Assembly (NCBI GenBank): GCA_034429715.1
Contig: DAOUFR010000058.1
Coordinates: 14,399-78,398 of the forward strand
DNA: 64,000 nt
Direction of reading: 5' to 3'
From: CAIMUM01 sp034429715
GTDB taxonomy: Bacteria > Chloroflexota > Dehalococcoidia > GIF9 > UBA5629
This document shows positions 51,364 through 61,123 of the stretch, one piece after another. The notes under the pieces were generated by a model that did not search any database, was not told the origin of the DNA, and saw only the letters and a list, made by a program, of their open reading frames with translations. Numbering within the stretch: position 1 is the first letter of the stretch; the number at the start of each line of letters is the position of its first letter. The position numbers and the translations under genes were made by a program.

Positions 51364-52827
51364 TTATTTACAGTAATTCTTTATCAACTGGATATAGAAA
51401 TCGATCATCTCGCTGTAGTTGTCGACCGAGATACGCTCGTTGGTGCCGTGTAGCAGCACCAGGCCCTCGCTGGTGAACCTCTGAGGCAGAAAGCGCAGGA
51501 TGTTGGGTGATAGGCCGATGTAGCGGGATGCGTCAGAGGCCGAGTTTACCAATGCCGGCGTGACCAGTGCTTCAGGGAAAACGTCTTTAATGGACTGGTT
51601 GAAAGTCTGGAAGGCCCAGGTGTCGGTGCCGGATATGGGGGATGCCTCGGTAGCGCCCTGCCCGTATAGCGAAACCTTGACGCGCGGATCGTCGATCACT
51701 TTTATAACGCGCTGGGTTACTTTCTCGACAGTGTCGCCCGGCATGAGGCGGAAATTAATCACGGCCGATGCCCGAGAGGGAAGAACATTTTCACGCTGGC
51801 TTCCCTGCAGCATGGTGGGCGCCGTGGTGGTCCTCAGCGTAGCGTCGGTCGGTGGTGAGGCAGCCAGCTGGCTTTCGATGACCGGTCCCAGCAGCCACAT
51901 ATTGGCGAAGATGGTTTTGTACAGGGGCGTCATCTCCGGGCCCAGGTAATCGAACATCCATGATGCGGGGCCTGCCAGATTGCCGGGGAAGGGATTTTTC
52001 TCAAGCTTATCCACGGCCGCGGCGACAATGCCGGCTGCTGTCTGCCGCGGCGGCATGGAAGAATGCCCGCCCTCGGATTCGGCTGTAAGCTCCAGGTTGA
52101 GGTAACCCTTCTCGGCAATGCCTATGAGCGCGACCGGCACTTTAATGCCTGGTATCGCTCCGCTTATAATGACCTCACCCTCATCCGTGATCATCTCGAA
52201 GTCCTGTCCCTGCTCCTTGAAGTATTGCGCGATCTTGCCCGCTCCCTGCATGCCGGTTATCTCCTCGTCAAAACCCGAAGCCAGGTATATGGAGCGCACC
52301 GGCTGGAAGCCGTCCTTGATCAGATATTCCATGGCTTCCAGCATGCCGAGCAGGGTGCATTTGTCATCCAGCGTGCCGCGGCCCCAGATATAGCCGTCGG
52401 CGATTGTGCCCGAGAAGGGCGGATATTTCCAGCCTTCATCCAACGCAGGAACAACATCCTGGTGGGCCAGCAGCAGGATTGGCTTTTTCTGGGGGTCGCT
52501 GCCTTTCCAGATATACAGCAGACCGTAACCATTGATCACTTTCACTTCCAGGTTTGAGTACACAAGAGGATAGCTCTTCTTGAGGTATTCCTGCAGTTTG
52601 GCGAAGGGCTCATAGTCCACCTTGGAGGCGTCCTCATTGAAAACGGTCTTGAATTTGATGGATTCCGACAACCGCAGCGCGGCCTGGTCTTTATCGATAT
52701 TGTAGGTTACCTTGTCGCCGGCCGGCAGCTGTTTTGAACTGAATGTCATTGTCCTGATGGCGATAACGCCCCCCAGTATAACGATGACGGCCAGGATACA
52801 CAGAACGACGATGACCCAGGTCTTCAT
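51364..52827 (-). CDS. M20 family metallopeptidase, membrane-anchored
   Basis: The 487-residue protein starts with a membrane anchor (VIVVLCILAVIVILGG) and then a two-zinc M20 peptidase domain: the HQDVV metal histidine, GRGTLDDKC with the bridging Asp, SGFDEEITG with the general-base and metal glutamates, and a dimerisation insert. It resembles the PM20D1/carboxypeptidase S type, which hydrolyses or makes N-acyl amino acids. ATG 52827 with GGAGG upstream is preferred over an in-frame ATG seven codons earlier. Its active site lies outside the cytoplasm. Confidence 0.9.
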   Translation of the reverse strand: MKTWVIVVLCILAVIVILGGVIAIRTMTFSSKQLPAGDKVTYNIDKDQAALRLSESIKFKTVFNEDASKVDYEPFAKLQEYLKKSYPLVYSNLEVKVINGYGLLYIWKGSDPQKKPILLLAHQDVVPALDEGWKYPPFSGTIADGYIWGRGTLDDKCTLLGMLEAMEYLIKDGFQPVRSIYLASGFDEEITGMQGAGKIAQYFKEQGQDFEMITDEGEVIISGAIPGIKVPVALIGIAEKGYLNLELTAESEGGHSSMPPRQTAAGIVAAAVDKLEKNPFPGNLAGPASWMFDYLGPEMTPLYKTIFANMWLLGPVIESQLAASPPTDATLRTTTAPTMLQGSQRENVLPSRASAVINFRLMPGDTVEKVTQRVIKVIDDPRVKVSLYGQGATEASPISGTDTWAFQTFNQSIKDVFPEALVTPALVNSASDASRYIGLSPNILRFLPQRFTSEGLVLLHGTNERISVDNYSEMIDFYIQLIKNYCK

Positions 52828-52959
52828 TTTACCAACCTCCTCGGGCAAGAAATTTACAGCATTCTAACACGATGACTGTGGTGCTACAAAAGTGTGATGA
52901 AGGTCAACAAAGAATCGCTTCGCTTCCTGCATTGAACATATTTATCATCGCAGCGCCGC

Positions 52960-53871
52960 TCACTCTACGGGCATGCGGGCGCTGCCGGTGGCCCGTATCA
53001 TCCAGTTGACCTTGCTGCGGTCGCTGTACCAGAACGTCGAATTATAGAAAGTATCGATGGCCACCGGCGAGATATTAGGAGGACGCCCGCTGGCCAGGTC
53101 GGAGTGCTCGTTGATGATGCTATCGTCCACACCTACATGTATGCCCTTGTGCATGCCTGTTCCGGTGAACAGGTAAACCTGGAAATCGTTTTCAATGGGA
53201 AGCGGCGGTATGTCGAAATCCACCCAGGACGGCTCCCGGTAGGGGAAGGCGCCTTTAACAGGAAATTTGGCGATGGCATATACCTGTTTGTAGAGTGGGG
53301 TATTGAACATATCCAGGACGGAAAGCTCAAAAGTCTTGCCTTCCCAGGCCACGCCGTAGATGCCGCCGCAGATGCTGATCTTTTTGAGCACGAAAGGCCT
53401 GGCCGGAAGTGTGAAGCTGATGAGGAAGCCGTTATTGTATCCCGCCCACAGAGCATCCTGCGAGACGCCGCTATCGTATTTAAGCTCTACATCCCTCTCC
53501 TCTACGGCGGTGACAACGAGTGTTGCGCTGGCACTGTCAAGCTGGATTTTATAAGTGCCCGGCTTCTCTCTGGAGATATTGAAGATTATTTTAGCGATCT
53601 TTTCCGGCTGGATGGTGATTGTTTTAGTGGCCACCTCTTCGCCGTTCATGGTGAGCACGGCTGTGAAATTGCCGGCCAGCCCGCCGGTGTTGGTCACCTG
53701 GGCTGTGACTGTAGCTTCTTCGTCAACCTGTACCTGTGCAGGCGTGACTCCCAGCGATACGACCTGGAAAGAGGCGGGCCGTACCTGCGGCTGTTGGGAG
53801 CAGGCGAAGCCTATCGCCGTGACCAGCAGCATGAGAGGCACAAAGGTAGGGGCTATTATCCGGCGGAACAT
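52960..53871 (-). CDS. Secreted lipoprotein with a CARDB-like domain
   Basis: The 303-residue protein has an N-terminal hydrophobic leader ending in IGFAC, a lipobox, so it is probably lipid-anchored. Residues about 38-115 form an Ig-like CARDB-type domain (VTPAQVQVDEEATVTAQVTNTGG pattern), and the rest is a beta-rich domain with many aromatic residues (AGYNNGFLISF, FYNSTFWYSDRS). I do not recognise the second domain. It lies between the M20 peptidase and an acyl-CoA synthetase on the same strand and is presumably a surface or binding protein. No strong ribosome site precedes its ATG. Confidence 0.75.
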   Translation of the reverse strand: MFRRIIAPTFVPLMLLVTAIGFACSQQPQVRPASFQVVSLGVTPAQVQVDEEATVTAQVTNTGGLAGNFTAVLTMNGEEVATKTITIQPEKIAKIIFNISREKPGTYKIQLDSASATLVVTAVEERDVELKYDSGVSQDALWAGYNNGFLISFTLPARPFVLKKISICGGIYGVAWEGKTFELSVLDMFNTPLYKQVYAIAKFPVKGAFPYREPSWVDFDIPPLPIENDFQVYLFTGTGMHKGIHVGVDDSIINEHSDLASGRPPNISPVAIDTFYNSTFWYSDRSKVNWMIRATGSARMPVE

Positions 53872-53921
53872 CTGCAGCAGGGCAAGTATAATGCACCCAC
53901 CCTGCTGCAGGCAACCCGCCG

Positions 53922-55595
53922 CTATTTTTTAGTCTTGAGTATCTCTCTCAGTTCCCGTTTGAGTATCTTGCCCACGGCGCTCAAAGGAAGCTCATCCATA
54001 AATATGATCTGCTTCGGCACCTTGTACGGGGCAACCTTCTCGCGCATAAAGCTGGTGATGGACTGACGGGTGGCGTCGTTCGGCTCCACGCCCGGCTTGA
54101 GCACGATAGCCGAGGCAACGATCTCGGTGAACTCCCTGCCGGGGTCAGGCACGCCCACCGATGCGCACATGGATATGTCCGGATGCTGGGCTAAAATATC
54201 GTCCAACTCGCGTGTGAAGACTTTCATGCCGCTGACGGAGACCATATCCTTGAGCCGGTCGACGATGTAGAAGAAGCCGTCCTCATCCATAGTCGCGACA
54301 TCACCGGTATGCATATAGCCCTCACGTATGGAGTTGGCCGTCTCATCTGGTTTGTTATGATAGCCTTTCATGATCTGCGGGCCGCGGGCGCAGAACTCGC
54401 CCGGCTCTCCCAGCTTGGCCAGCTCGCCGGTAGCCGGGTCGACCAGCTTGACCTCTGTATCGGGCAGCGGCATTCCCACCGATCCGACCTTCTTTTTACC
54501 CAGGTATGGCTGGCAGGTTATTAAAGGGCTGGTCTCCGTCATGCCGTAGACCTCGATCAGCTTGTTATCCCCCACGATTTCATAGAACTGCTTGATCAGC
54601 TCGGCCGGGAAGGGCGCCGCTCCGCTGGCGTAGAACTTGACGAAGGAAAGGTCCATCTTCTGAAAGTTCTCGTTCTTCATCATCTCCATGAAAAGGGTGG
54701 GCACATTGGCCACTACCGTGGGCCTGTACTTCTTGATCTGGGTGATGATAAACGCCACGTCACGGGGATTAGGTATAAGGACCTGGGTCATGCCGATGGA
54801 CAGGCCGACGAAGGCGTAGAGCAGGCCGGCCTGATGGAAGAGCGGGAAGGCGGATACCCCCACCTCCTCGCCGATCTTGGCCTCCGTCCAGGTCACCCAT
54901 TGATATATCTGGTGCGAGACGTTGCGATTGGTGAGCACAGCGCCTTTGGAAGGTCCCGTCGTGCCGCCCGTATACTGCATCAGGCAATCCGAGTCACGGT
55001 CCACCCAGGTATTTATCTCCTTGTCGGGGTATTTCTTGAGAATATCGATGGTATTGAAGACATCGATGCCGTCCTGTTTTTTAACTTCGCCGATGGGCGC
55101 GTTCCAGTCCACCGGGCCCATAAAGTCGAAGACGCCGGCCACCGCCAGTGTTTTTACCTTTGTCTTGGCTATCACGGCATTGACGCGCGGCAAATTGACA
55201 TCGAAAGTGACCAGCACTGTAGCCCCCGAGTCGTTGAGTTGATGTTCCAATTCGTGCTCGGTGAGCAGCGGGCTGACGCCCGTTGTGATGCACCCCACCT
55301 TTTGAGCGCCAACAAAACAGATAAGGTAAGCAGGAATATTGGGCATGTTCAATCCGACGACATCACCCTGCTTAACACCCCTATCCAGCAGGAAACCGGC
55401 GAATTTGTTGGACATGACGTCGAGCTCTTTGAAGCTGATGACCGTGTCGATGTAGATCATGGCCGCCCTGTCGGGCACTTCTCGGAAACTCCTGCGAGCC
55501 ATGTCGATGAAGGACATCCAGGGATAGGCGAGGTTAGCCGGGACATGCGCATCGTAGTGCTTGAGCCAGGGTTTGGCGGAATACGGATCGTACAT
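53922..55595 (-). CDS. Long-chain-type acyl-CoA synthetase
   Basis: The 557-residue AMP-forming ligase has the P-loop YTGGTTGPSKGA, VYGMTETSP, YIVDRLKDMVSVSGMKVFTRELD and the C-terminal catalytic Lys in VGKILKREL. The residues ahead of the P-loop (MARRSFREVPDRAAMIYIDT) match the FadD family. CAGGAGG precedes the ATG. It is 95 bp from the phosphotriesterase-like gene upstream, and both may be transcribed together. Confidence 0.93.
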   Translation of the reverse strand: MYDPYSAKPWLKHYDAHVPANLAYPWMSFIDMARRSFREVPDRAAMIYIDTVISFKELDVMSNKFAGFLLDRGVKQGDVVGLNMPNIPAYLICFVGAQKVGCITTGVSPLLTEHELEHQLNDSGATVLVTFDVNLPRVNAVIAKTKVKTLAVAGVFDFMGPVDWNAPIGEVKKQDGIDVFNTIDILKKYPDKEINTWVDRDSDCLMQYTGGTTGPSKGAVLTNRNVSHQIYQWVTWTEAKIGEEVGVSAFPLFHQAGLLYAFVGLSIGMTQVLIPNPRDVAFIITQIKKYRPTVVANVPTLFMEMMKNENFQKMDLSFVKFYASGAAPFPAELIKQFYEIVGDNKLIEVYGMTETSPLITCQPYLGKKKVGSVGMPLPDTEVKLVDPATGELAKLGEPGEFCARGPQIMKGYHNKPDETANSIREGYMHTGDVATMDEDGFFYIVDRLKDMVSVSGMKVFTRELDDILAQHPDISMCASVGVPDPGREFTEIVASAIVLKPGVEPNDATRQSITSFMREKVAPYKVPKQIIFMDELPLSAVGKILKRELREILKTKK

Positions 55596-55690
55596 AGTTA
55601 CCTCCTGTTTTTATTTTTCAGGCGCAGCCGAAGCTACGCTCCTTCAACCCAAGTGGAGGCGGATCACAAGTATTCAGATGTTGTAGATCT

Positions 55691-56659
55691 TCAGCCGCTG
55701 AAAATGTTCCTGGGATTCTCCACCATCATTTGCCCTATCTGCGCATCGGTCACTCCCGCCTGCTTGAGCTGAGGGATGATGTTCTTGAAAAGATGAGTAT
55801 AAGACCAGTTGACTATGAGAGCCTGTATAAAATCGGGCATGACGGTTTGGCGTCCCATGATGCGCGTTACGCAATCCTGAGAAAGCACGATGCGGTCGGC
55901 AAATCCCAGCCCCAGCAGCCCCAATATCGTAGCCTTACGCAGGTTGTCGGGGAAGATGAAACCGATGCCCCAGCGATCGAATCCCAGGTAGACGCCCTTA
56001 TCTATCACCGACATCTGATATTCCAGGCTGGCATTGCCGCACATGTGTCCGACCACTATTTTTTTTGGATCCACGCCTTCCCCCAGCAACAGCGCCGCCT
56101 GCTCAGCCCCCATGGTACCCTGTTGAGTATGCGTTATTATGGGCACACCCGTCTCCTTTTGTGCTCTGGCCGCAGCCTTAAGCACCTTTTCCTCATAGGG
56201 AGTGATGCAGCCATGGCTGGTACCCACCTTGATGACACCGGCCCTTACACCGGTTTTGCCGATGCCGACCGTCAGTTCCTGCATGAAGGATTCGTACATC
56301 TCAGTGGTGATATCCATCACCTGGCTGCGAAATTTCAGGTAGACCGGCATGCCCTCGGCCTCGAAGTACATGCCTGTAGCGCATACAATATTTAAACCGG
56401 TGTTCTCAGCAACTATCTTATCCAGCTCTACGTTTCTCCAGAGATCGCAGGGGGTAGCGTCCACCACGGTTTTAATACCGAATTTTTTCGCCTCTCCCAC
56501 TGACTCTGCACAGGCGGATGCCAGCTCCTTGAGGTCGACTGGAGGTGCCACGGCATCCTGTTCCCATCCCGGGTAAGCCAGCACCATATGCTCGTGCATA
56601 AGAGTGGGTCCCATCTGGTCAACGGGCAACGTGCCGAGCACGGTATTGATCTTCACCAT
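55691..56659 (-). CDS. Phosphotriesterase-family metallohydrolase
   Basis: The 322-residue TIM-barrel protein has the binuclear centre of the phosphotriesterase/lactonase family: His22 and His24 in HEH, Lys144 in VIKVGTSH as the carbamylated ligand, His177 in THTQQG, His205 in GHMCGN and Asp262 in LSQDC. Members open lactones or hydrolyse phosphoesters and related esters. AGGAGG precedes the ATG. Next to acyl-CoA synthetases, a lactonase role (hydroxy acid release) is more likely than phosphotriester hydrolysis, but this is a guess. Confidence 0.9.
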   Translation of the reverse strand: MVKINTVLGTLPVDQMGPTLMHEHMVLAYPGWEQDAVAPPVDLKELASACAESVGEAKKFGIKTVVDATPCDLWRNVELDKIVAENTGLNIVCATGMYFEAEGMPVYLKFRSQVMDITTEMYESFMQELTVGIGKTGVRAGVIKVGTSHGCITPYEEKVLKAAARAQKETGVPIITHTQQGTMGAEQAALLLGEGVDPKKIVVGHMCGNASLEYQMSVIDKGVYLGFDRWGIGFIFPDNLRKATILGLLGLGFADRIVLSQDCVTRIMGRQTVMPDFIQALIVNWSYTHLFKNIIPQLKQAGVTDAQIGQMMVENPRNIFSG

Positions 56660-56766
56660 TCCTGCCTCCTTACAACTGCCTCAACCTGGGAGATGAAATA
56701 GAACTTAACGCAATATAGCATCGCTAATAGGCAAAGTCAATATGCGGCCACGACTAAAAAAGGGGA

Positions 56767-56795
56767 TTGACAGCGCAACCTTCAAAGTGTAATAT
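56767..56795 (+). promoter_or_regulatory. Promoter of the TetR-acyl-CoA synthetase pair
   Basis: TTGACA (56767-56772) and TAATAT (56790-56795) are spaced by 17 nt. The predicted start point (about 56802) falls on the palindrome at 56798-56815. Confidence 0.75.
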
Positions 56796-56797
56796 AT

Positions 56798-56815
56798 AAA
56801 ACAAGCGCTTGATTT
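56798..56815. promoter_or_regulatory. Palindromic operator at the TetR gene start point
   Basis: CAAGCGCTTG (56802-56811) is a perfect palindrome, extended by AAA and TTT outside one mismatched pair. Its position over the start point suggests autorepression by the following TetR protein. Confidence 0.65.
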
Positions 56816-56865
56816 ATATATATATTTTGTAGATTCAATCGACAAGTAAGGGGGCATGAAAGGCA

Positions 56866-57489
56866 TTGGGTCGTAAAAGTCTGGCAACAGAGCGGCGGAG
56901 GCAGATACTAAGGGGCGCTGCGTCTCTTTTCATCAGGAAGGGTTATCTGAACACGTCGGTGCGCGATATTGCCGGTGAGCTCGGCATGAACGTGGCCACG
57001 CTGTATCACTATGTAGGCTCCAAGAACGGTATACTCGGCCTTTTCCACGAATATACTATGAATGCCATCGATTTCTTCTCTAAAAAATACCAGGCGATGA
57101 TCGAGAGCATGGAGCCGCAGCGCGCTTTGAAATACGCCGTCAGGGAATACTTGAAATGGGTGGAGGAGTACCAGGACCTGACCGTTTTCTGGTATCAGGA
57201 AGCAAAAAACCTTAGCCCCGCCCAGTTTAAGGCGCTGAAAATGCAGGAAGAGCGCACGATACAGATATTCCAGACGATACTCGAAAGGGGTATCAGGTCC
57301 GGTAAGTTTAAAGTCAAGAATCCCGCTCTGGCCGCCAATAACATCGTTGTCCTTTGCGATATGTGGGCCTTCCGCAGATGGCTGCTGAAAGAGCACTTCA
57401 CGCTGGAGCAGTATATAGATGAACAGATGGATTTGATCATGGCGCAGGTTGCCCGCTCGGGAAGTCGACAGGTAAAAGGATCGAAATAG
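56866..57489 (+). CDS. TetR/AcrR family transcriptional regulator
   Basis: The 207-residue protein starts with a basic tail and a TetR helix-turn-helix (FIRKGYLNTSVRDIAGELGMNVATLYHYVGSK split over about 23-55) and continues with a C-terminal ligand domain with several aromatic residues. The likely start is TTG 56866; the ribosome site is weak. It leads the rightward group with an acyl-CoA synthetase 18 nt away and faces the phosphotriesterase-like gene across 206 bp. Acyl-CoA or a fatty acid is the likely inducer. Confidence 0.92.
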   Translation: MGRKSLATERRRQILRGAASLFIRKGYLNTSVRDIAGELGMNVATLYHYVGSKNGILGLFHEYTMNAIDFFSKKYQAMIESMEPQRALKYAVREYLKWVEEYQDLTVFWYQEAKNLSPAQFKALKMQEERTIQIFQTILERGIRSGKFKVKNPALAANNIVVLCDMWAFRRWLLKEHFTLEQYIDEQMDLIMAQVARSGSRQVKGSK

Positions 57490-57507
57490 ATCAGGGAGGC
57501 CGCTGAT

Positions 57508-59115
57508 ATGAGATTTGTATCGGGCGAGAAATACGTCCTGGGCAGCATGCTGGAAGCGGCTGCTAAAAAGTATCCCGGGGCCACTTATTTCTGGTTTGAG
57601 GGCGAGCAGTATACCTACGGTCAGGTGCTTGAGCGGTCCCGGCGGGTTGCGCACGGCTTTGCCGGCCTGGGCGTAAAAAAAGGCAGCCACGTCGCGGTAC
57701 TGATGGAGAACTGCCCTGAGTTCATTTTCACATGGTTCGGCCTGGCTTTGCTGGGTGCGATAGAAGCGCCGTTCAATCCATTCCACAAAGGGAATATCCT
57801 GGAATACCTCATCAATTATTCTGATGCCGAGATACTGGTCATCAGCAGCAGCTTCATCGATGAGATCAAGTCTGTAGAAGATCGCATTAAAAAGGTTAAG
57901 ACGATCATTATCGAGGGGCAATTTGAAAGCAATCCGTTCAGGAAGGTAAAGGCCGTGCCGTACTCTGCGCTGTTACAGGCGGATGCCGGGCCTCTAACTG
58001 CGGACGTGCGGTATGACGATATCATGGCGCTGATGTTCACATCCGGGACGACCGGACCTTCCAAGGGCGTGCTGATAACACACAACCAGGCCTTTTTCGT
58101 CGCCAGTCAGTATGTGACGGTGAACGGAGCGAAGAAAGGAGACGTCGGTTACGGCTACATACCTCTTTTTCACGAGGCGCCGCAGTTCGGGCTGGTGCTG
58201 GGTGCCATGCTTTACGGAGGGAGCTTCCTGCTGACGCGTAGTTTCAGCCCTTCGGATTTCTGGCAGGATATCAGGAAATACAACTGCACGATATCCGGCA
58301 TGTTCGAAGTCGTAATTAAGATACTGCTGATGGCGCCCGAGCAGCCGGACGACGCGGACAATCCCATGCGGGTCTTTTCGACTGCGCATATAACCAGGGA
58401 GAGCCAGGAGGCGTTTGAGAAGCGGTTCAATGTGAGACTGGTTAATACATACGGGCTGACGGAGGGTGATTGCACTATAGCGGCTACATACGATGACATC
58501 AGGGTCGGCTCCTTCGGTAAGCCGCGCGGCTATTTCGATGTACAGCTGTTCGACTCCATGGACCGCAGAGTACCTCAGGGAAAAGTGGGGGAGATAGCGC
58601 TGCGTCCGCGACAACCTCACACCATATTCGAAGGCTATTACAAAATGCCTGAGAAAACGCTGGAGGCCTTTCGCAACCTGTGGTGGCACACCGGTGACCT
58701 GGCCTATCAGGACGAAGACGGGTATTTTTTCTTCGTCGGCCGTGAAAAAGATATGATCAGGCGCGGTGACGAGAACATCTCGGCGCTGGAGGTGGAAAAG
58801 GTGGTGGAATCGCATCCCGGCGTTATGGAATGCGCCGCTGTGGCAGCACATTCCGATGTATGGGGCGAAGAGGTCAAATTGGTCATCGTCAGCCGTGAGG
58901 GCAGCAAGGTCGATCCCGCTGAAGTTATCGCGTTCTGCGACGAACACATGGCCTATTTCATGGTGCCCCGCTACATCGAGTTCGTTGCAAGCATACCGCG
59001 TACCGGTGGCAGCGGCAGGCCTATCAAAGAACAGTTAAAACAGATAACGGATAAAACGTGGGACAGGGTACGTGAGGGGGTGAAGATCAAGAGAGAAAGG
59101 GAAAAAAGGAAATAA
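57508..59115 (+). CDS. AMP-forming acyl-CoA synthetase
   Basis: The 535-residue ligase has the P-loop FTSGTTGPSKG, TYGLTEGDC, VGREKDMIRRGDENISALEVE and a C-terminal region in which the usual GKI/GKV catalytic-Lys motif reads GSGRPIKEQ, so the lysine is placed differently. It resembles crotonobetaine/carnitine-type CaiC ligases. It follows the TetR gene by 18 nt and is probably repressed by it. Confidence 0.9.
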   Translation: MRFVSGEKYVLGSMLEAAAKKYPGATYFWFEGEQYTYGQVLERSRRVAHGFAGLGVKKGSHVAVLMENCPEFIFTWFGLALLGAIEAPFNPFHKGNILEYLINYSDAEILVISSSFIDEIKSVEDRIKKVKTIIIEGQFESNPFRKVKAVPYSALLQADAGPLTADVRYDDIMALMFTSGTTGPSKGVLITHNQAFFVASQYVTVNGAKKGDVGYGYIPLFHEAPQFGLVLGAMLYGGSFLLTRSFSPSDFWQDIRKYNCTISGMFEVVIKILLMAPEQPDDADNPMRVFSTAHITRESQEAFEKRFNVRLVNTYGLTEGDCTIAATYDDIRVGSFGKPRGYFDVQLFDSMDRRVPQGKVGEIALRPRQPHTIFEGYYKMPEKTLEAFRNLWWHTGDLAYQDEDGYFFFVGREKDMIRRGDENISALEVEKVVESHPGVMECAAVAAHSDVWGEEVKLVIVSREGSKVDPAEVIAFCDEHMAYFMVPRYIEFVASIPRTGGSGRPIKEQLKQITDKTWDRVREGVKIKREREKRK

Positions 59116-59155
59116 AGAAATAAGAGAATTATAAAGAGTTGAAGGGAGGTATGTT

Positions 59156-59809
59156 ATGGATTATCAAGATAAAAGGCTGAAAAGGATGGTCTTTTTAAAT
59201 CATTGTCTATTGAACGTGGATGCGCGAGGGCCGGGTGTGGCTTTCAGGCAGGGCCCTTCCACTGAATTGGTTCAGTTCTTTCTGAAAAAGGATATAAATA
59301 TGGTTCAGCTTCCCTGTTGCGAATGTCTGGGTTGGGGGGGTGCCGGCAGAAAAGAATTCGATAAATTTTTACCCATAATCACGCATGCTGTCAGATTCGG
59401 GTGGTTTCCTCTCCTGCTTCCGATATTAAAAGCCTCGCTTTCATCCTATAACAGGCTGTGCAAAAAAGAAGCTGTCAAGGCAGTCGACAGGATGGAAGAT
59501 TACCTGCGGGAAGGTTATGCCATTTGCGGAGTGATCGGCATGAACGACAGCCCTACGTGTGGAGTTACAAAAAAAGCCAACATGGTTGAATACATGAGGC
59601 GCATGTCAATAGCCATACACGCGGGGAAGGCTGTGGATCCCGTACAAATGAATCTTGATATATTGTTGGACGGCGATTCGTTCTTTATGGGGAATCTGAT
59701 AAAGGAAATAAGAAAAAGGCAACTGGATATTAAAGTCATAGGGTATGAACCGTGGGCAGCATCACTTGAAGCTGAATCTGAAAGGGTCGTTAAACTACTC
59801 AATTTATAG
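59156..59809 (+). CDS. DUF523/TudS-like cysteine protein, tentative
   Basis: The 217-residue protein has cysteines in three places: NHCLLNVDARG near the N-terminus, a PCCECLG cluster near 58 and NDSPTCGV near 132. The order Cys, Cys-rich, then a SPTCG motif resembles DUF523 (TudS) proteins, which bind a [4Fe-4S] cluster and remove sulfur from thiouracil. Similarity is limited to these motifs, so the call is tentative. GAAGGGAGG precedes the ATG. It lies between an acyl-CoA synthetase and a saccharopine dehydrogenase-like gene and may be co-transcribed. Confidence 0.5.
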   Translation: MDYQDKRLKRMVFLNHCLLNVDARGPGVAFRQGPSTELVQFFLKKDINMVQLPCCECLGWGGAGRKEFDKFLPIITHAVRFGWFPLLLPILKASLSSYNRLCKKEAVKAVDRMEDYLREGYAICGVIGMNDSPTCGVTKKANMVEYMRRMSIAIHAGKAVDPVQMNLDILLDGDSFFMGNLIKEIRKRQLDIKVIGYEPWAASLEAESERVVKLLNL

Positions 59810-59888
59810 ATATGAATCCTATTACTAAGGCATAACAACCAAAAAACGAGAAGCAGATTCAAAATAAGATACAGGAGGTGTACCCGGC

Positions 59889-61073
59889 ATGAAAAAAATC
59901 ATAGTACTAGGCGGTGCAGGGACCATGGGCTCCGAGGCGGTCAAACTGCTTCTGGAGAGAACAGACGCGGAAATAACAGTGGCCGACGCCAGCGTCAAGG
60001 GCCTGAAACGCGTGGAAGCGGAGTTGGGCAAAAAGGTTAAAACGGCCGGCGCCGATGTGAACGACAGAGAGTCGCTGGTCAAACTGCTCAAAGGCGCAGA
60101 TGTCGTTATCAGCACGGTCGGCCCTTTTTACAAGTATGCAGCCGCCGTGATCAAAGCTGCCATAGATGCGCGTGTCAATATGGTGGATATCGATGACGAT
60201 TTCGATGCGACCAAGGATTCGCTGGAGCTGGATGAGGCCGCCCGTAAGGCCGGTGTAACCGCCATTATCGGCATGGGCGCCAGCCCGGGCGTAACCAACC
60301 TGGTAGCCAAACTGGGTGCCAGCCGCCTGGACCGCACCGACGATATCCGTCTTTACTGGGGAGAGAGCGCGATCGATCCGACCGGGTCCGCGGCCATGAT
60401 GCACTGGTTCCATATAACGGCCGAGAAAGTGCCCGTTTTTATCAACGGCAAATGGGTCGAGCAGCAGGGTTTCACGCAGCCCGAGGTCATCGAGTTTATG
60501 CCTCCGGTGGGCAAGCTGGAAGTGGTCCTGACCGGGCATCCCGAGCCGGTCTCTTTGCCCAGGTATATCAAAGGTGTGAAAAACGTCAGTATCAAGGGCG
60601 CACTTTATCCGCCCAAGATGATGGAGCTGTACCGATGGCTGATCGACACGGGTTTCGGCAGCAATGAGCTGTTCAAGGTCAACGATGAAGTTTCAATGCC
60701 GTTCCGCGAGCTGGCCGTCAGGATAATCAGGTCCATGCCGCGCTTTGCGCCCGATTACTTCAAGGACGTTCTGGACGATGCACTGGGGAAATATGAAGCA
60801 TGCGCCGGCACATTCAAGATTGTGGTGAGCGGGCAGAAGGGCGACAGCCAGGTCACCATTACCTACGACCTGATGGCGAACAATGTTGCATACAGCACGG
60901 CACTGCCCGCCGTGATGGCTGCGCTGGCGCTGGCGGAAGGGAAAGTGAAATCACCCGGTGTCATGGCGCCTGAGGGTGCGCTGGATGCCTCCATGTTCTT
61001 CGACGTTTTGAGCAAGGATGCGAAGGTGCGTGAAACTGTGACGGAATCCAAACACAGCATCGATGTGAAATAG
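59889..61073 (+). CDS. Saccharopine dehydrogenase-like NAD(P)-binding protein
   Basis: The 394-residue protein has an N-terminal Rossmann fold (IIVLGGAGTMGSEAVKLL) and VISTVGPFYKYA and GMGASPGVTNLVA motifs of the Sacchrp_dh_NADP family. These enzymes act on C-N bonds of amino acids in lysine metabolism and on other substrates. AGGAGG precedes ATG 59889. No lysine pathway genes are near; adjacency to hyuB and hyuA suggests that it handles an amino acid derivative or a ring-opened product. Confidence 0.85.
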   Translation: MKKIIVLGGAGTMGSEAVKLLLERTDAEITVADASVKGLKRVEAELGKKVKTAGADVNDRESLVKLLKGADVVISTVGPFYKYAAAVIKAAIDARVNMVDIDDDFDATKDSLELDEAARKAGVTAIIGMGASPGVTNLVAKLGASRLDRTDDIRLYWGESAIDPTGSAAMMHWFHITAEKVPVFINGKWVEQQGFTQPEVIEFMPPVGKLEVVLTGHPEPVSLPRYIKGVKNVSIKGALYPPKMMELYRWLIDTGFGSNELFKVNDEVSMPFRELAVRIIRSMPRFAPDYFKDVLDDALGKYEACAGTFKIVVSGQKGDSQVTITYDLMANNVAYSTALPAVMAALALAEGKVKSPGVMAPEGALDASMFFDVLSKDAKVRETVTESKHSIDVK

Positions 61074-61123
61074 ACGAGCATTTTCTAAGCCGCTTACTAA
61101 AAATATAAAAAAGAGGTTGAGGT

